Shown here piece by piece: positions 28,643 to 35,716 of a stretch of DNA of 39,528 bases; position 1 is the first letter of the stretch, and every line of letters begins with the position of its first letter. The stretch comes from Magnetococcales bacterium. GTDB taxonomy: Bacteria; Pseudomonadota; Magnetococcia; Magnetococcales; JADFWU01. The stretch is taken from the NCBI GenBank assembly GCA_015234045.1, contig JADFWU010000029.1:1-39528 (forward strand). Direction: 5' to 3'. The translations under genes and the position numbers were made by a program. The notes under the pieces are model-generated. The model was given only the letters and a program-made list of their open reading frames with translations, ran no database searches and was not told the DNA's origin.

Positions 28643-28674
28643 AAGGGCTTAGACATAAAATTGTCTAAGCCTTT
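28643..28674. terminator. Bidirectional intrinsic terminator
   Basis: A stem of about 13 bp (AAGGGCTTAGACA with TGTCTAAGCCTTT, one G-U pair) encloses the loop TAAAAT. On the + strand it is followed by GTTTTA, ending the hybrid kinase transcript. On the - strand the A-rich flank becomes CCCTTTTTGTTTG, so it also ends the tRNA-Lys transcript, whose 3' end is eight bases away. Confidence 0.85.
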
Positions 28675-28681
28675 GTTTTAT

Positions 28682-28757
28682 TGGTGGGCCGTCGGCGACT
28701 CGAACGCCGGACATGCTGATTAAGAGTCAGCTGCTCTACCAACTGAGCTAACGGCCC
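28682..28757 (-). tRNA. tRNA-Lys (anticodon CUU)
   Basis: This 76-base gene includes an encoded 3' CCA. On the - strand the acceptor stem GGGCCGT pairs with ACGGCCC. The D arm contains GCTCAGTTGGTAGAGC, the anticodon stem GCTGA/TCAGC holds the loop CTCTTAA with CTT at positions 34-36, and the T arm has CGGCG-TTCGAGT-CGCCG. The CTT anticodon reads AAG lysine codons. Confidence 0.97.
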
Positions 28758-28782
28758 TTTGATTGAAGCAAGGAGGGCCCAA

Positions 28783-28811
28783 TAAATAACGTTTCGTTTT
28801 CAGTGCGTCAA
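28783..28811 (-). promoter_or_regulatory. Sigma-70 promoter of tRNA-Lys
   Basis: On the - strand, TTGACG (28806-28811) and TATTTA (28783-28788) are separated by exactly 17 bases. A G+C-rich stretch (TTGGGCCCTCC) follows, like the discriminators of stringently controlled stable-RNA promoters. The predicted start is near 28776, about 20 bases before the mature tRNA. Confidence 0.7.
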
Positions 28812-28831
28812 GGTGTTTGCCGCTATTAAGA

Positions 28832-29065
28832 CTACAAACAGTCAGAGTGGCTGTTATCGCACCAGGGAAGGGAGCCGCTTTTTCCACAGCCACATACTTC
28901 CAGTGTGTCATCGCTGTTTGGTGTGAAAGAAAAAGGCTCAATATGGGACTGGTGGGAACAGTCGCATAGGGGTGGGGTGTCGGTATTGCCACAGGTGCAA
29001 ATATCCATGGTCACACCCTTACTGGCTTTGATAGGAAAAGGGCAGTCACGATTGAATCCACTCAT
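28832..29065 (-). CDS. Small double-CDGSH iron-sulfur protein
   Basis: A 77-residue protein with two CDGSH-type [2Fe-2S] motifs of the three-Cys one-His kind. Predicted ligands are C23, C25, C34 and H38 (CTCGNTDTPPLCDCSH), and C58, C60, C69 and H73 (CGCGKSGSLPWCDNSH). Both keep the C-x-C-x2-S/T-x3-P-x-C-D-x-S-H spacing. Both replace the Gly of CDG, with Cys in the first and Asn in the second. Two motifs in a short chain match the bacterial and Miner2-like monomeric class; the role is probably electron transfer or cluster transfer. The start is the ATG at 29065, with GAGGA about nine bases upstream, rather than an upstream in-frame ATG at 29122. It is divergent from the LuxR-type gene. Confidence 0.88.
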   Translation of the reverse strand: MSGFNRDCPFPIKASKGVTMDICTCGNTDTPPLCDCSHQSHIEPFSFTPNSDDTLEVCGCGKSGSLPWCDNSHSDCL

Positions 29066-29195
29066 ACTATGTATCCTCGGGTAAATAAAAATAGGGCACC
29101 TGATGACGGTAATTCCTGCCAAAGTCTATGAGGCGACTATGGGCGTAAAGATAGCGCGTCCAGATGAAAATGAAAACCATGCTAGTGTGGGGGTA

Positions 29196-29204
29196 TGGTA
29201 TAAA
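29196..29204 (+). promoter_or_regulatory. Extended -10 promoter before the LuxR-type gene
   Basis: TGGTATAAA fits the extended -10 form TGnTATAAT; no good -35 is seen. Transcription would start near 29211, giving a leader of about 80 bases. This lies downstream of an in-frame ATG at 29164 and so favours the start at 29293. Confidence 0.5.
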
Positions 29205-29292
29205 TAGGCGTAGGTGCGTGTTTTGCAAAAATATGATGCGTCTGAAAAAAATACCTGTGCCTGTGTTTTTTAAGTTTACTGGAGCTGGTTTT

Positions 29293-30033
29293 ATGAATGT
29301 GGCTGAACAGATCGAAAAGATCCAACAGCTTGGTACACCGGAAGCTTTTCAGAAATACCTGGCAGAGCTTGGCGGTGCGTATGGTTTCAATAACGTGGCC
29401 TATACGCTTAAATTGCCAGACACAATGGAAAACGCCCATCAAGTCGTGATGGTCAATAACCTGCCCGATACATTCGTTGACCGATATGCAAATCTTCATT
29501 TGGAAGTGTGTCCACGCTTTAAAAGCCTTTGGGGTGCAACTACGCCGTTGATCTACGATATGAAAGCGCATCATGAGGTAGAAGAGTGGCGAAAAACGGG
29601 ATCAAAAAAATTATTGTCCCTTATTTCAGATTGGCATGATTTTGACTTTTACGGTGCAGGGTTTAGTTTTCCATTCCATGGGGCTCATGGTGAGATTGCT
29701 GTTTTTACTTTTCTATCCAATTCGATAGATCAAACGTTTATTGATACACATGTCTATCGTATGTTCCCACTGTTTCACATTCTAACGCCCTTTTTACATG
29801 AACGCTATTTAGCTGTTTCTGGGTGTATGCATGTGCGTAATATCAAGTTGACACCACGGGAGAAAGAGTGTCTGCGTTGGGCGGCTGAAGGAAAGTCATC
29901 CTGGGAGATAGGCATGATTCTGACCATCTCTGAGCGCACGGCAATCAACCATTTACAAAATGCTGGTCGCAAACTTCAAGCGACCAACAGGGTGCAGGCT
30001 GTGGCCAGAGCTGTGCTCTATAAGCTGATTTAA
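29293..30033 (+). CDS. LuxR-type regulator with atypical autoinducer-binding domain
   Basis: A 246-residue transcription factor. Residues about 10-165 look like an autoinducer-binding domain. Residues about 185-243 are a LuxR/FixJ HTH: TPREKECLRWAAEGKSSWEI, ISERTAINHL and a final K-L-Q-A-TNR-QAVARA, very typical of quorum-sensing LuxR proteins. In the ligand region, my alignment puts F61, Y65, C73 and P74 where LasR/TraR have W, Y, D and P. The Trp and the Asp that contacts the acyl-homoserine lactone amide are therefore not conserved. No luxI-type synthase is present. The ATG at 29293 is supported by GGAG eight bases upstream and by the extended -10 within the longer frame. Probably a LuxR solo sensing another ligand, which is inference. 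Confidence 0.88.
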   Translation: MNVAEQIEKIQQLGTPEAFQKYLAELGGAYGFNNVAYTLKLPDTMENAHQVVMVNNLPDTFVDRYANLHLEVCPRFKSLWGATTPLIYDMKAHHEVEEWRKTGSKKLLSLISDWHDFDFYGAGFSFPFHGAHGEIAVFTFLSNSIDQTFIDTHVYRMFPLFHILTPFLHERYLAVSGCMHVRNIKLTPREKECLRWAAEGKSSWEIGMILTISERTAINHLQNAGRKLQATNRVQAVARAVLYKLI

Positions 30034-30034
30034 T

Positions 30035-30050
30035 TAGTAAGATCTTACTA
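30035..30050. promoter_or_regulatory. Perfect 16-bp palindrome
   Basis: TAGTAAGATCTTACTA is a perfect inverted repeat starting two bases after the LuxR-type stop codon. Its length and symmetry resemble a binding site for a dimeric regulator such as a LuxR protein, but its position behind the gene is unusual. A role in transcript end formation is equally possible. Confidence 0.4.
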
Positions 30051-30243
30051 GACTCTGTAAATTGGCTGGAAATGATAAAGTCGCCTTGATAGGCTATATC
30101 AATATTTTGAATGGGTAGCAGAGTTCTTGAAGCTTCGCTTAACATTCCGAATTTTACTGAAACTCTACTTTCTGGGGTAGAAGAGTAGATCGTTTCTCAC
30201 TTATTTTAATCCCACTTAATTTTAGCAGCTTTTGCTGTGCAAG

Positions 30244-30277
30244 AGGGCGCTGTCGTAGTAGACAGTGCCCTTTTTTT
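30244..30277 (+). terminator. Strong intrinsic terminator
   Basis: GGGCGCTGTC pairs with GACAGTGCCC (one G-U pair) around the loop GTAGTA, followed by seven T residues. It lies 210 bases after the LuxR-type gene, so that transcript has a long untranslated tail or a small unrecognised RNA ends here. Confidence 0.85.
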
Positions 30278-30728
30278 ATTTGTTGACTTTGTGATAAACA
30301 GTTGAGTTTAGGTTTTTTATTGCTCATTTATTGTTTATCATAATATAACGAATGGTAAATACGGCTTGATAATTTCAAATGTATTGCGTTATTGTATGGT
30401 TTTATCAGTTGTTGTTCTATGTATGAAATTATTAGAGGTGGTTTCACTAACCGCACCCAGTTTTGGTAGATCCTTTTGGGAATGTCTTGGGATGATGTAT
30501 TTTTTACGCGACCCTAAACTGCGTCCAGTTTGAAAAGTGTAATTTGTGACTTCGAATACGCCCTTGCGGGGCTACAATTAAACAACAAAATTGGCCCGCA
30601 CATAAAGTCGGCCCTACGGGTCTTCAGGATAAGATCGGCGTAGATGATATGCCTGAGGCGATCAAGTATGCCTATCATAAGAAAAAAACAATCAGAAAAT
30701 TGGTACGCGGCCAAAGGGCTTGATGGTG
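30278..30728. other. Unexplained intergenic stretch with repeats and a possible gene remnant
   Basis: No intact gene is recognised. A 9-bp inverted repeat TGATAAACA/TGTTTATCA spans 30292-30340 with a 31-base loop. Two imperfect direct copies of an AAC-GC-CCAGTTT motif occur near 30450 (AACCGCACCCAGTTTTG) and 30517 (AACTGCGTCCAGTTTGA); they look faintly like terminal repeats of IS3-family elements. From about 30518 to 30723 a + strand frame stays open, ending MPEAIKYAYHKKKTIRKLV...GQRA-stop, but it has no good start or ribosome binding site and no family I recognise. It may be the tail of a lost gene or chance. Confidence 0.4.
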
Positions 30729-31076
30729 TCATAGATGGATGACATGACCCATCGACATGTTTAACAAGTCGTCTACATGATGGACTGACCAATCAACATG
30801 GATTTTGAAGTCATAATGTACTTTGGCTTTTTTGTGTGTTTCATGGGCTTGGATGGTGCAGTTAAGATGCTTGGGAATCTCCAAACCCATCATACTATCT
30901 GACCGGATTTTTCCTTCGATGCTCTCTGCCAGTGCGCGGAGAAAAGCCGCTGTTTGTTCGGGCGTTTTGGGTCCATCATGACGAAAGTGGGTGCCGGATA
31001 TCTCTGGTAGACCATGCTTGTCTGTCACCGGTGCAATGCCTAACCGAGTCAGGATGGTTGAGATCAATTTTAGCAT
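30729..31076 (-). CDS. Small protein of unknown function
   Basis: A 115-residue protein I do not recognise. It starts MLKLISTILTRLGIAPV, contains a PKTPEQTAAFLRALAESIEGKI helical stretch and ends in a His-rich part (VHYDFKIHVDWSVHHVDDLL). No clear signal peptide or transmembrane helix is seen. The start at 31076 is chosen because GGGAGGG lies five bases before this ATG. The frame is open further back to an ATG at 31172, which has no ribosome binding site. It follows the membrane-anchored gene at 31222-32208 by 145 bases on the same strand and may be the last gene of that transcription unit. Confidence 0.6.
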   Translation of the reverse strand: MLKLISTILTRLGIAPVTDKHGLPEISGTHFRHDGPKTPEQTAAFLRALAESIEGKIRSDSMMGLEIPKHLNCTIQAHETHKKAKVHYDFKIHVDWSVHHVDDLLNMSMGHVIHL

Positions 31077-31221
31077 GGTGCCCTCCCGATTCACTGTTGT
31101 GGTGAAATCAGATAATCCTTCCTGACGTTCATGAAATGGGCGATCTCTTACTTTGTTTCCCATTTCATCCATCTATATATTTGATCCCATGCAGCAAGGA
31201 CAGTTCCGACATGTATGGAAT

Positions 31222-32208
31222 TTATCCAATAAATCCGCTGGAGCTTCGGTAGGAGCGGGCCGCTTTTGAAGAGGCGAAACGGGATGATCTGGTTTTGCCA
31301 TTGGCTGAAGTGGTTTTAAGTGATGGGGATTCATTACGCAGACGCCACGCTGTTGAACGGCTGTCCATGGCGGCCAGTTTGGCACCGTAGCCCGGGCGTG
31401 TTTTGGCCGTTGAAAAATATTTGGTGCGTTGTCGGGAGACGTTGTTGATGCTGTTGCCAAAGCGGGTGCCATGCCGATTGGCCATATCTTGTTCGTACAT
31501 GTTGTTACGGCGGATCTGAGTGATAAAGTTGGCCGATGAACGATACTTTCTGCGTTTATAGTGATGGCTTTCGAACAGATCATCATCCATGGCCATGAAT
31601 AATATAAAGTCACCATCCACATACTCTTCCCGATAGTTCATAGCTGCTTCAGCCATGGATTCCCGTCTGAGAAAATAGTGCTCGGGTAGATAAATCGGCT
31701 GGTTGTCTGGATGAGGATAGGGCTGGTTTACTTTAAAAAGGCTATTGGTGCCCATGCCGGTGAGTTGAAGCAATGCGGGTACTTCACTGCCTTGTTCGGT
31801 TTGAAACAGATTCAGCAGGAAGAGAGGGTCATCCTGCGGGTCACAGCTGACTTGATTTCTATTCAGGTCTTCACAGCCTTGAATCGTGACGTGTCTTTCC
31901 TGGATCTGTGTGCTGAGTAGAACCAGTTGATCGCCTTCAAAGATCTCATTAACCTTCCAATAGAATGTTTCCAGATCATCGGATTGATTAAAGGCTTCTT
32001 GAACGGATTCGAGATTGATAAAACCCATGGTGCCAGGAGCCTCAAGCCATTGAGCCATAGCGACTTCTTCAGGATCGGGTTTGTCATCTTCAAAAAAACC
32101 AAGGCCGATAATAATGATGACAATGCCGAAAAACAGCTGTCCCAATGCTTTAATGCAAAAGCTGACTGCTTTGAATAATCCATTCAGCAGAGTGTTTGAA
32201 TCGGACAT
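31222..32208 (-). CDS. Membrane-anchored protein of unknown function
   Basis: A 328-residue protein without a family I can name. A hydrophobic helix at about 20-40 (ALGQLFFGIVIIIIGLGFF) anchors it with a short N-terminal tail. It is followed by an acidic segment (EDDKPDPEE), a mixed globular region with two Cys (in QGCEDLNRNQVSCDPQ) that could form a disulfide, and a C-terminal 80 residues rich in Ser, Arg, Lys and Thr ending RSYRSSSGFIG. The start at 32208 has CAGGTAA about six bases upstream. It lies 84 bases after the DUF350-like gene on the same strand, so the two are probably cotranscribed and may act together in the envelope. A different frame is open across its 3' end (see findings). 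Confidence 0.75.
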   Translation of the reverse strand: MSDSNTLLNGLFKAVSFCIKALGQLFFGIVIIIIGLGFFEDDKPDPEEVAMAQWLEAPGTMGFINLESVQEAFNQSDDLETFYWKVNEIFEGDQLVLLSTQIQERHVTIQGCEDLNRNQVSCDPQDDPLFLLNLFQTEQGSEVPALLQLTGMGTNSLFKVNQPYPHPDNQPIYLPEHYFLRRESMAEAAMNYREEYVDGDFILFMAMDDDLFESHHYKRRKYRSSANFITQIRRNNMYEQDMANRHGTRFGNSINNVSRQRTKYFSTAKTRPGYGAKLAAMDSRSTAWRLRNESPSLKTTSANGKTRSSRFASSKAARSYRSSSGFIG

Positions 32209-32292
32209 GATATTTACCTGATGCAGTTTTTGCGGTCAATATGTGCAATAGAGGCCCGCGAGCCACTTTAGGTGTGCATGAGCGGGAAGGCG

Positions 32293-33162
32293 TTAAAAGC
32301 TCCAAACAATCATGATTGCAACTGAAATTGCCAAAGTCGCTTTAATAAGGCCGACCCCCACATTTTGTTGACCGACAATTTGATCCCGCAAACGCATGCC
32401 TGGAATAAAGAATCGATCCACCAGTTCACGAGCCAACGGAAGCAGAATGATGCCTGATAGTGCATAAAAGGAGAATATCTGCATTTGATTGAGCAGGGAC
32501 TCTGTGCCAAATGGATTCATTCGTGCCAATCCTGTTGACAGAATAAGGCTGTAAGCCACTAAATTACCACTCCAGGCAATACCAACCGCACTGTTTTTAT
32601 ATTTACTCAATTGGCCCATTTCATCATGTTTGGTCAGCCGACGATAGACCATGGAAAATGCCACAAGGCCGACCTGTCCGAGCACAAAGGCCAGGCCAAA
32701 AGAAGCGGCAGAGAAGCTACCGGAAATACCGCCCGCGATGATCAGTCCCGATCCGACAAATGAGCCAGCCAATACATTGGCAACACCGATATTGCTGTGA
32801 TCAATCAACTCTCTGGTAATCGAAAAACGATGCAGAATAAACTTATCATTCACCCATCCAGCGATCACCAAGGCAGCCATGCCCATGCTGGCATAGAGCA
32901 GTACAGAGGGCAGTTCATGGATAAATCGGAAAACAGAAGGCGGTTCTGGTGCAGGGCCGCCGGTAAAAACACCGGCAATGACCGAGATGAAACCGCCAAG
33001 GTAGCCAGCCAATACGATGCCAACAGCGGTACTGCTGTTAGTCGTGAGTTGGTCGCGTATGGCATATGGAGTAGCCAGATCATAGATAAAACGGGCGATA
33101 AAGAGCAGGATCAGAGCGGCGATAAAATAGCAAAGACTGTACAGGATCGTGCTGACTTCCAT
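32293..33162 (-). CDS. DUF350-family multi-pass inner-membrane protein
   Basis: A 289-residue hydrophobic protein with about seven or eight predicted helices. Three internal units share one pattern, a helix ending in A-x(3)-D followed by a polar loop and a glycine-rich helix: ARFIYDLATPYAIRDQLTTN..VGIVLAGYLGG, AGWVNDKF...ITRELIDHSNIGVANVLAGS and ARELVDRF...LRDQIVGQQNVGVGLIKAT. This resembles tandem DUF350 (YjfL/UPF0719) units. The family has no established biochemical role; it is often found with stress-related membrane genes. GGGAG lies nine bases before the start. It heads the run of three minus-strand genes down to 30729. Confidence 0.85.
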   Translation of the reverse strand: MEVSTILYSLCYFIAALILLFIARFIYDLATPYAIRDQLTTNSSTAVGIVLAGYLGGFISVIAGVFTGGPAPEPPSVFRFIHELPSVLLYASMGMAALVIAGWVNDKFILHRFSITRELIDHSNIGVANVLAGSFVGSGLIIAGGISGSFSAASFGLAFVLGQVGLVAFSMVYRRLTKHDEMGQLSKYKNSAVGIAWSGNLVAYSLILSTGLARMNPFGTESLLNQMQIFSFYALSGIILLPLARELVDRFFIPGMRLRDQIVGQQNVGVGLIKATLAISVAIMIVWSF

Positions 33163-33249
33163 AAATCGTGGCTCCCAGGGTAAAACGCAGTAGCAAATAT
33201 ATATTAAATAACAAAGTTAACATATTGAATGGATAGATGTATCGGAAAA

Positions 33250-34647
33250 TTAAGCAGGAACAGAAGTGGATTGAGTAACGTCGGAAGAGACCAGCTGAAG
33301 GCGGCGCTGCACCAACCCAGGCAACGGTTGATAGACGATGGTAAACGAGCCGGTGTACCAAGGTGGTAGATGGGCGTGACGCAAATTGATCACGGCTTGG
33401 GAGAGGGAGTCTATCAGGGAAATAGTATCCAAAACGGTGTCTAATTCAGAGAGAGATAAAAAATGTGGTGCAGGCCAACCAGCTTGTTGAGCAAGAGCGG
33501 CGTAGTGGGTCTGGTAGGCCGCAGAGCGACTGCCGCCCCAATCGGGAAAAAGGCCGATGTGGTGTTGGTTGTTGATCAATAGACCCAATTTTTGAGTGAT
33601 GACCAGATCCCAGGTCACATCTGGTGTTTGGAACTCAGAGAGCAGTAACAGCGCATCACCAACAGGTTCATCCAGCGGGGTGAGTTGAAGGGTCTCATGT
33701 CGGTAGGCCATACGGGCAAACAGACCCTGTTCCATAAAGGGTGCAGCATCGTCTCTGTTGAGAAATACCAAAGGGGCATTGCCGCCGGTGACATCCACTA
33801 ACCACTGTTCATCGTGCAGTGGAATTAACAGAATATGGTGTTCGATCCAGGGAGGAGTGCGGTTACGATGGCGTATCCAATCATCCAGTTGGTGATCAAT
33901 ATCGTCATCCAGCGGGTGTTTACTGCCAGCTACATGGATGGGTTTGATGTCTAGAATATGACAGATAAATAGAAGGGCAGCGGTTTTTTCCGCGCAGATA
34001 CCACCATCGCCTTGATCCATCACCAGCCACATGGTCGCACCGTTGCGAAAAGGGGTGGAACCGTTGAGGCGCGAGATGTTTTCAAAGGGGGTTGCGTGTA
34101 TTGCCTGAGCGACACGAAACAGCAGCATATTCTGAGTGCTTGGGGTCAGACACTGTGCAAATGATTGGGTCAATTGTGAAAATGTGTCTATGCATTCACC
34201 GTTGCACGCTATAAATGGCCTTTTTTTCAGGTCAAGCATACGTGTGATGGCGGGATCAATCAGGGGACGACTGCTTTGGTAGAGTTGTTGGTGCCACTGC
34301 CGAAGGGTGTTGGCTTCTGGAAGTCCTGGTCCTTGTTGAGTATTGGGTATCAGTTCAAGGGTGGTGTGCTGTTGTGTCAGTGCAATGGTATCTGTATTGG
34401 TCAGTGGTTTTTCCTGACCATGCAGCTGAACAGGTGAGCGAAGGCACAGTTCTGGACTGTTCATGATTCTCAGTAGGCTTTGATAATGAAGCGCATTTTC
34501 TACCACGAGCGGAATGTGTGGCTCATGGGCGTGCAGAATCCACTCAACGGGAATGGATTTTAACTCTGTTTGTATCTCAAATGAAATACAGCTGTTGTTG
34601 CCCAGTGGATCACGAATATGGAGCGATTTTTTGGTGTTGCTATTCAT
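33250..34647 (-). CDS. Arylamine N-acetyltransferase-like protein with long N-terminal extension
   Basis: A 465-residue protein with a central NAT/transglutaminase-like cysteine core. PFENI at 187-191 and GGIC at 215-218 sit about as far apart as PFENL and the catalytic Cys in classical NATs. C218, H270 (EHHILLIP) and D285 (DEQWLVDVTGG) then give a Cys-His-Asp triad, with the same His-Asp spacing (15) as in NATs. Classical NATs are about 280 residues with PFEN near residue 40. Here 186 residues precede it, and the RRGGYC motif is DGGIC. Acetyl-CoA-dependent acyl transfer is therefore a hypothesis; a transglutaminase-like or protease activity is the main alternative. Its start overlaps the preceding unknown gene by eight bases, implying translational coupling within the nadB operon. 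Confidence 0.72.
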   Translation of the reverse strand: MNSNTKKSLHIRDPLGNNSCISFEIQTELKSIPVEWILHAHEPHIPLVVENALHYQSLLRIMNSPELCLRSPVQLHGQEKPLTNTDTIALTQQHTTLELIPNTQQGPGLPEANTLRQWHQQLYQSSRPLIDPAITRMLDLKKRPFIACNGECIDTFSQLTQSFAQCLTPSTQNMLLFRVAQAIHATPFENISRLNGSTPFRNGATMWLVMDQGDGGICAEKTAALLFICHILDIKPIHVAGSKHPLDDDIDHQLDDWIRHRNRTPPWIEHHILLIPLHDEQWLVDVTGGNAPLVFLNRDDAAPFMEQGLFARMAYRHETLQLTPLDEPVGDALLLLSEFQTPDVTWDLVITQKLGLLINNQHHIGLFPDWGGSRSAAYQTHYAALAQQAGWPAPHFLSLSELDTVLDTISLIDSLSQAVINLRHAHLPPWYTGSFTIVYQPLPGLVQRRLQLVSSDVTQSTSVPA

Positions 34648-35716
34648 GGCGGTAGTGGTTTCTGGCCTGTATGAGTTGGCGCAGAGGGTTGAGTGATTGA
34701 ATGGCTTCGGTAGTAAATCCAGTCATATAAGCCATGGGGCGGTAGAGGCGTTGGAACAGGCTGCCCTCTTCGAAATCTTGAATCCAGCGCTCAGAATGGA
34801 ACAGGGAATCAGCCTCTGCATCGAAGGAGAGCAGAAAAAGCCCGCGAATTGGGTCCATGCCGTCGTGTTCCATCATTTGTAACCGGATATCAAAGCCATT
34901 GGGTACGCCCAATGCCGGCGGATGGATAGAGACCGAACTGAGGGGTTCATAGTGATGAATGAGAGCGGGAATCTCATCGTGCCACAGGCGGTTAAACTGT
35001 TGTTGACCGTTTTCGGTGAGTTGCAAACCGGCTTGGACAGTGGTGGCTGGTTTGATCCAGTCTAATCCACGCATCTGTTCCAGAGTGGTAAATATATGCG
35101 GATAGGGCAGGGGATGTGTGAGGCTGTTTTGATAATCAATAAAGGGTTGAACGTTGCGTTGGTCCGGGTAATGTCCCAGCACGGAGAGCAGGAAAAGGAG
35201 GCCGTATTCTTGTCGTAATCCATTGAGTGTGGCTCTATCCAGCATGGTTGGCTGTAGTGAGAAAACCAGATCCACCAACCGATAATCAAAGGCACCGTTG
35301 TCTGTGGTGCAGGTGCTAAGACAGTTGCGTGCGGGTTGTTTCAGTGAAACAGCTTGGCCAGAAGGGTCTTTGTTAAGGAATATATCAAGAGTTAGGCGGC
35401 CACTTTGACTGGCTTGCCAGAAGTGAATCAACTCCTGTTGGACAAAGGGCAATTCCGGGTAGTTGGCCACATCCAGGCGAGATGCGTTATCTGGATTGAG
35501 GGCATGTTCGAGCAACACGGTTTCAATGGTGCAATCCAGCAGTGATTCTTGATCAAACGTAATATAGAACGCCTCTTCCAGCGGGGATTGATCCACGCTG
35601 ATACGCAGATCCCATTCTGTGTTCTCATAAAGAGGCAGGGTGTCTGGTTGAAATCGGGTTTGCGCACCGGGTAGCTCTTTATTAAAGCGCAAGGCATGTG
35701 GAAACGAGGTGGTCAT
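34640..35716 (-). CDS. Unknown protein coupled to nadB
   Basis: A 358-residue protein of no family I recognise. It looks soluble: no signal peptide or hydrophobic helix is evident. Notable parts are an N-terminal WDLRISVDQSPLEEAFYITFD segment, a Cys pair in NCLSTCTTDNG, a helical LRQEYGLLFLLSVLGHYPDQ and a conserved-looking GFDIRLQMMEHDGMDPIRG near the C-terminus. Its ATG overlaps the nadB stop as ATGA (35713-35716), and its own stop overlaps the start of the NAT-like gene by eight bases. The three are almost certainly translated from one message. A partner or substrate role for the NAT-like protein is inferred only from this coupling. Confidence 0.8.
   Translation of the reverse strand: MTTSFPHALRFNKELPGAQTRFQPDTLPLYENTEWDLRISVDQSPLEEAFYITFDQESLLDCTIETVLLEHALNPDNASRLDVANYPELPFVQQELIHFWQASQSGRLTLDIFLNKDPSGQAVSLKQPARNCLSTCTTDNGAFDYRLVDLVFSLQPTMLDRATLNGLRQEYGLLFLLSVLGHYPDQRNVQPFIDYQNSLTHPLPYPHIFTTLEQMRGLDWIKPATTVQAGLQLTENGQQQFNRLWHDEIPALIHHYEPLSSVSIHPPALGVPNGFDIRLQMMEHDGMDPIRGLFLLSFDAEADSLFHSERWIQDFEEGSLFQRLYRPMAYMTGFTTEAIQSLNPLRQLIQARNHYRHE

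Noticed and set aside
28720-28992. 90-codon minus-strand ORF over the tRNA and CDGSH gene
   Set aside because: Its C-terminal residues are translated tRNA sequence (RAVSSVGRAADS, a known artefact), and it lies out of frame with the CDGSH motifs.
29164-29292. N-terminal extension of the LuxR-type protein
   Set aside because: It would start upstream of the likely extended -10 promoter, lacks a ribosome binding site and does not resemble the family N-terminus.
31077-31172. 32-residue N-terminal extension of the small unknown protein
   Set aside because: No ribosome binding site before 31172, whereas GGGAGGG precedes the ATG at 31076.
32797-33183. 128-codon plus-strand ORF
   Set aside because: It lies antisense to the DUF350-like gene, has no family resemblance and is rich in charged residues, as expected of the complement of a membrane protein gene.
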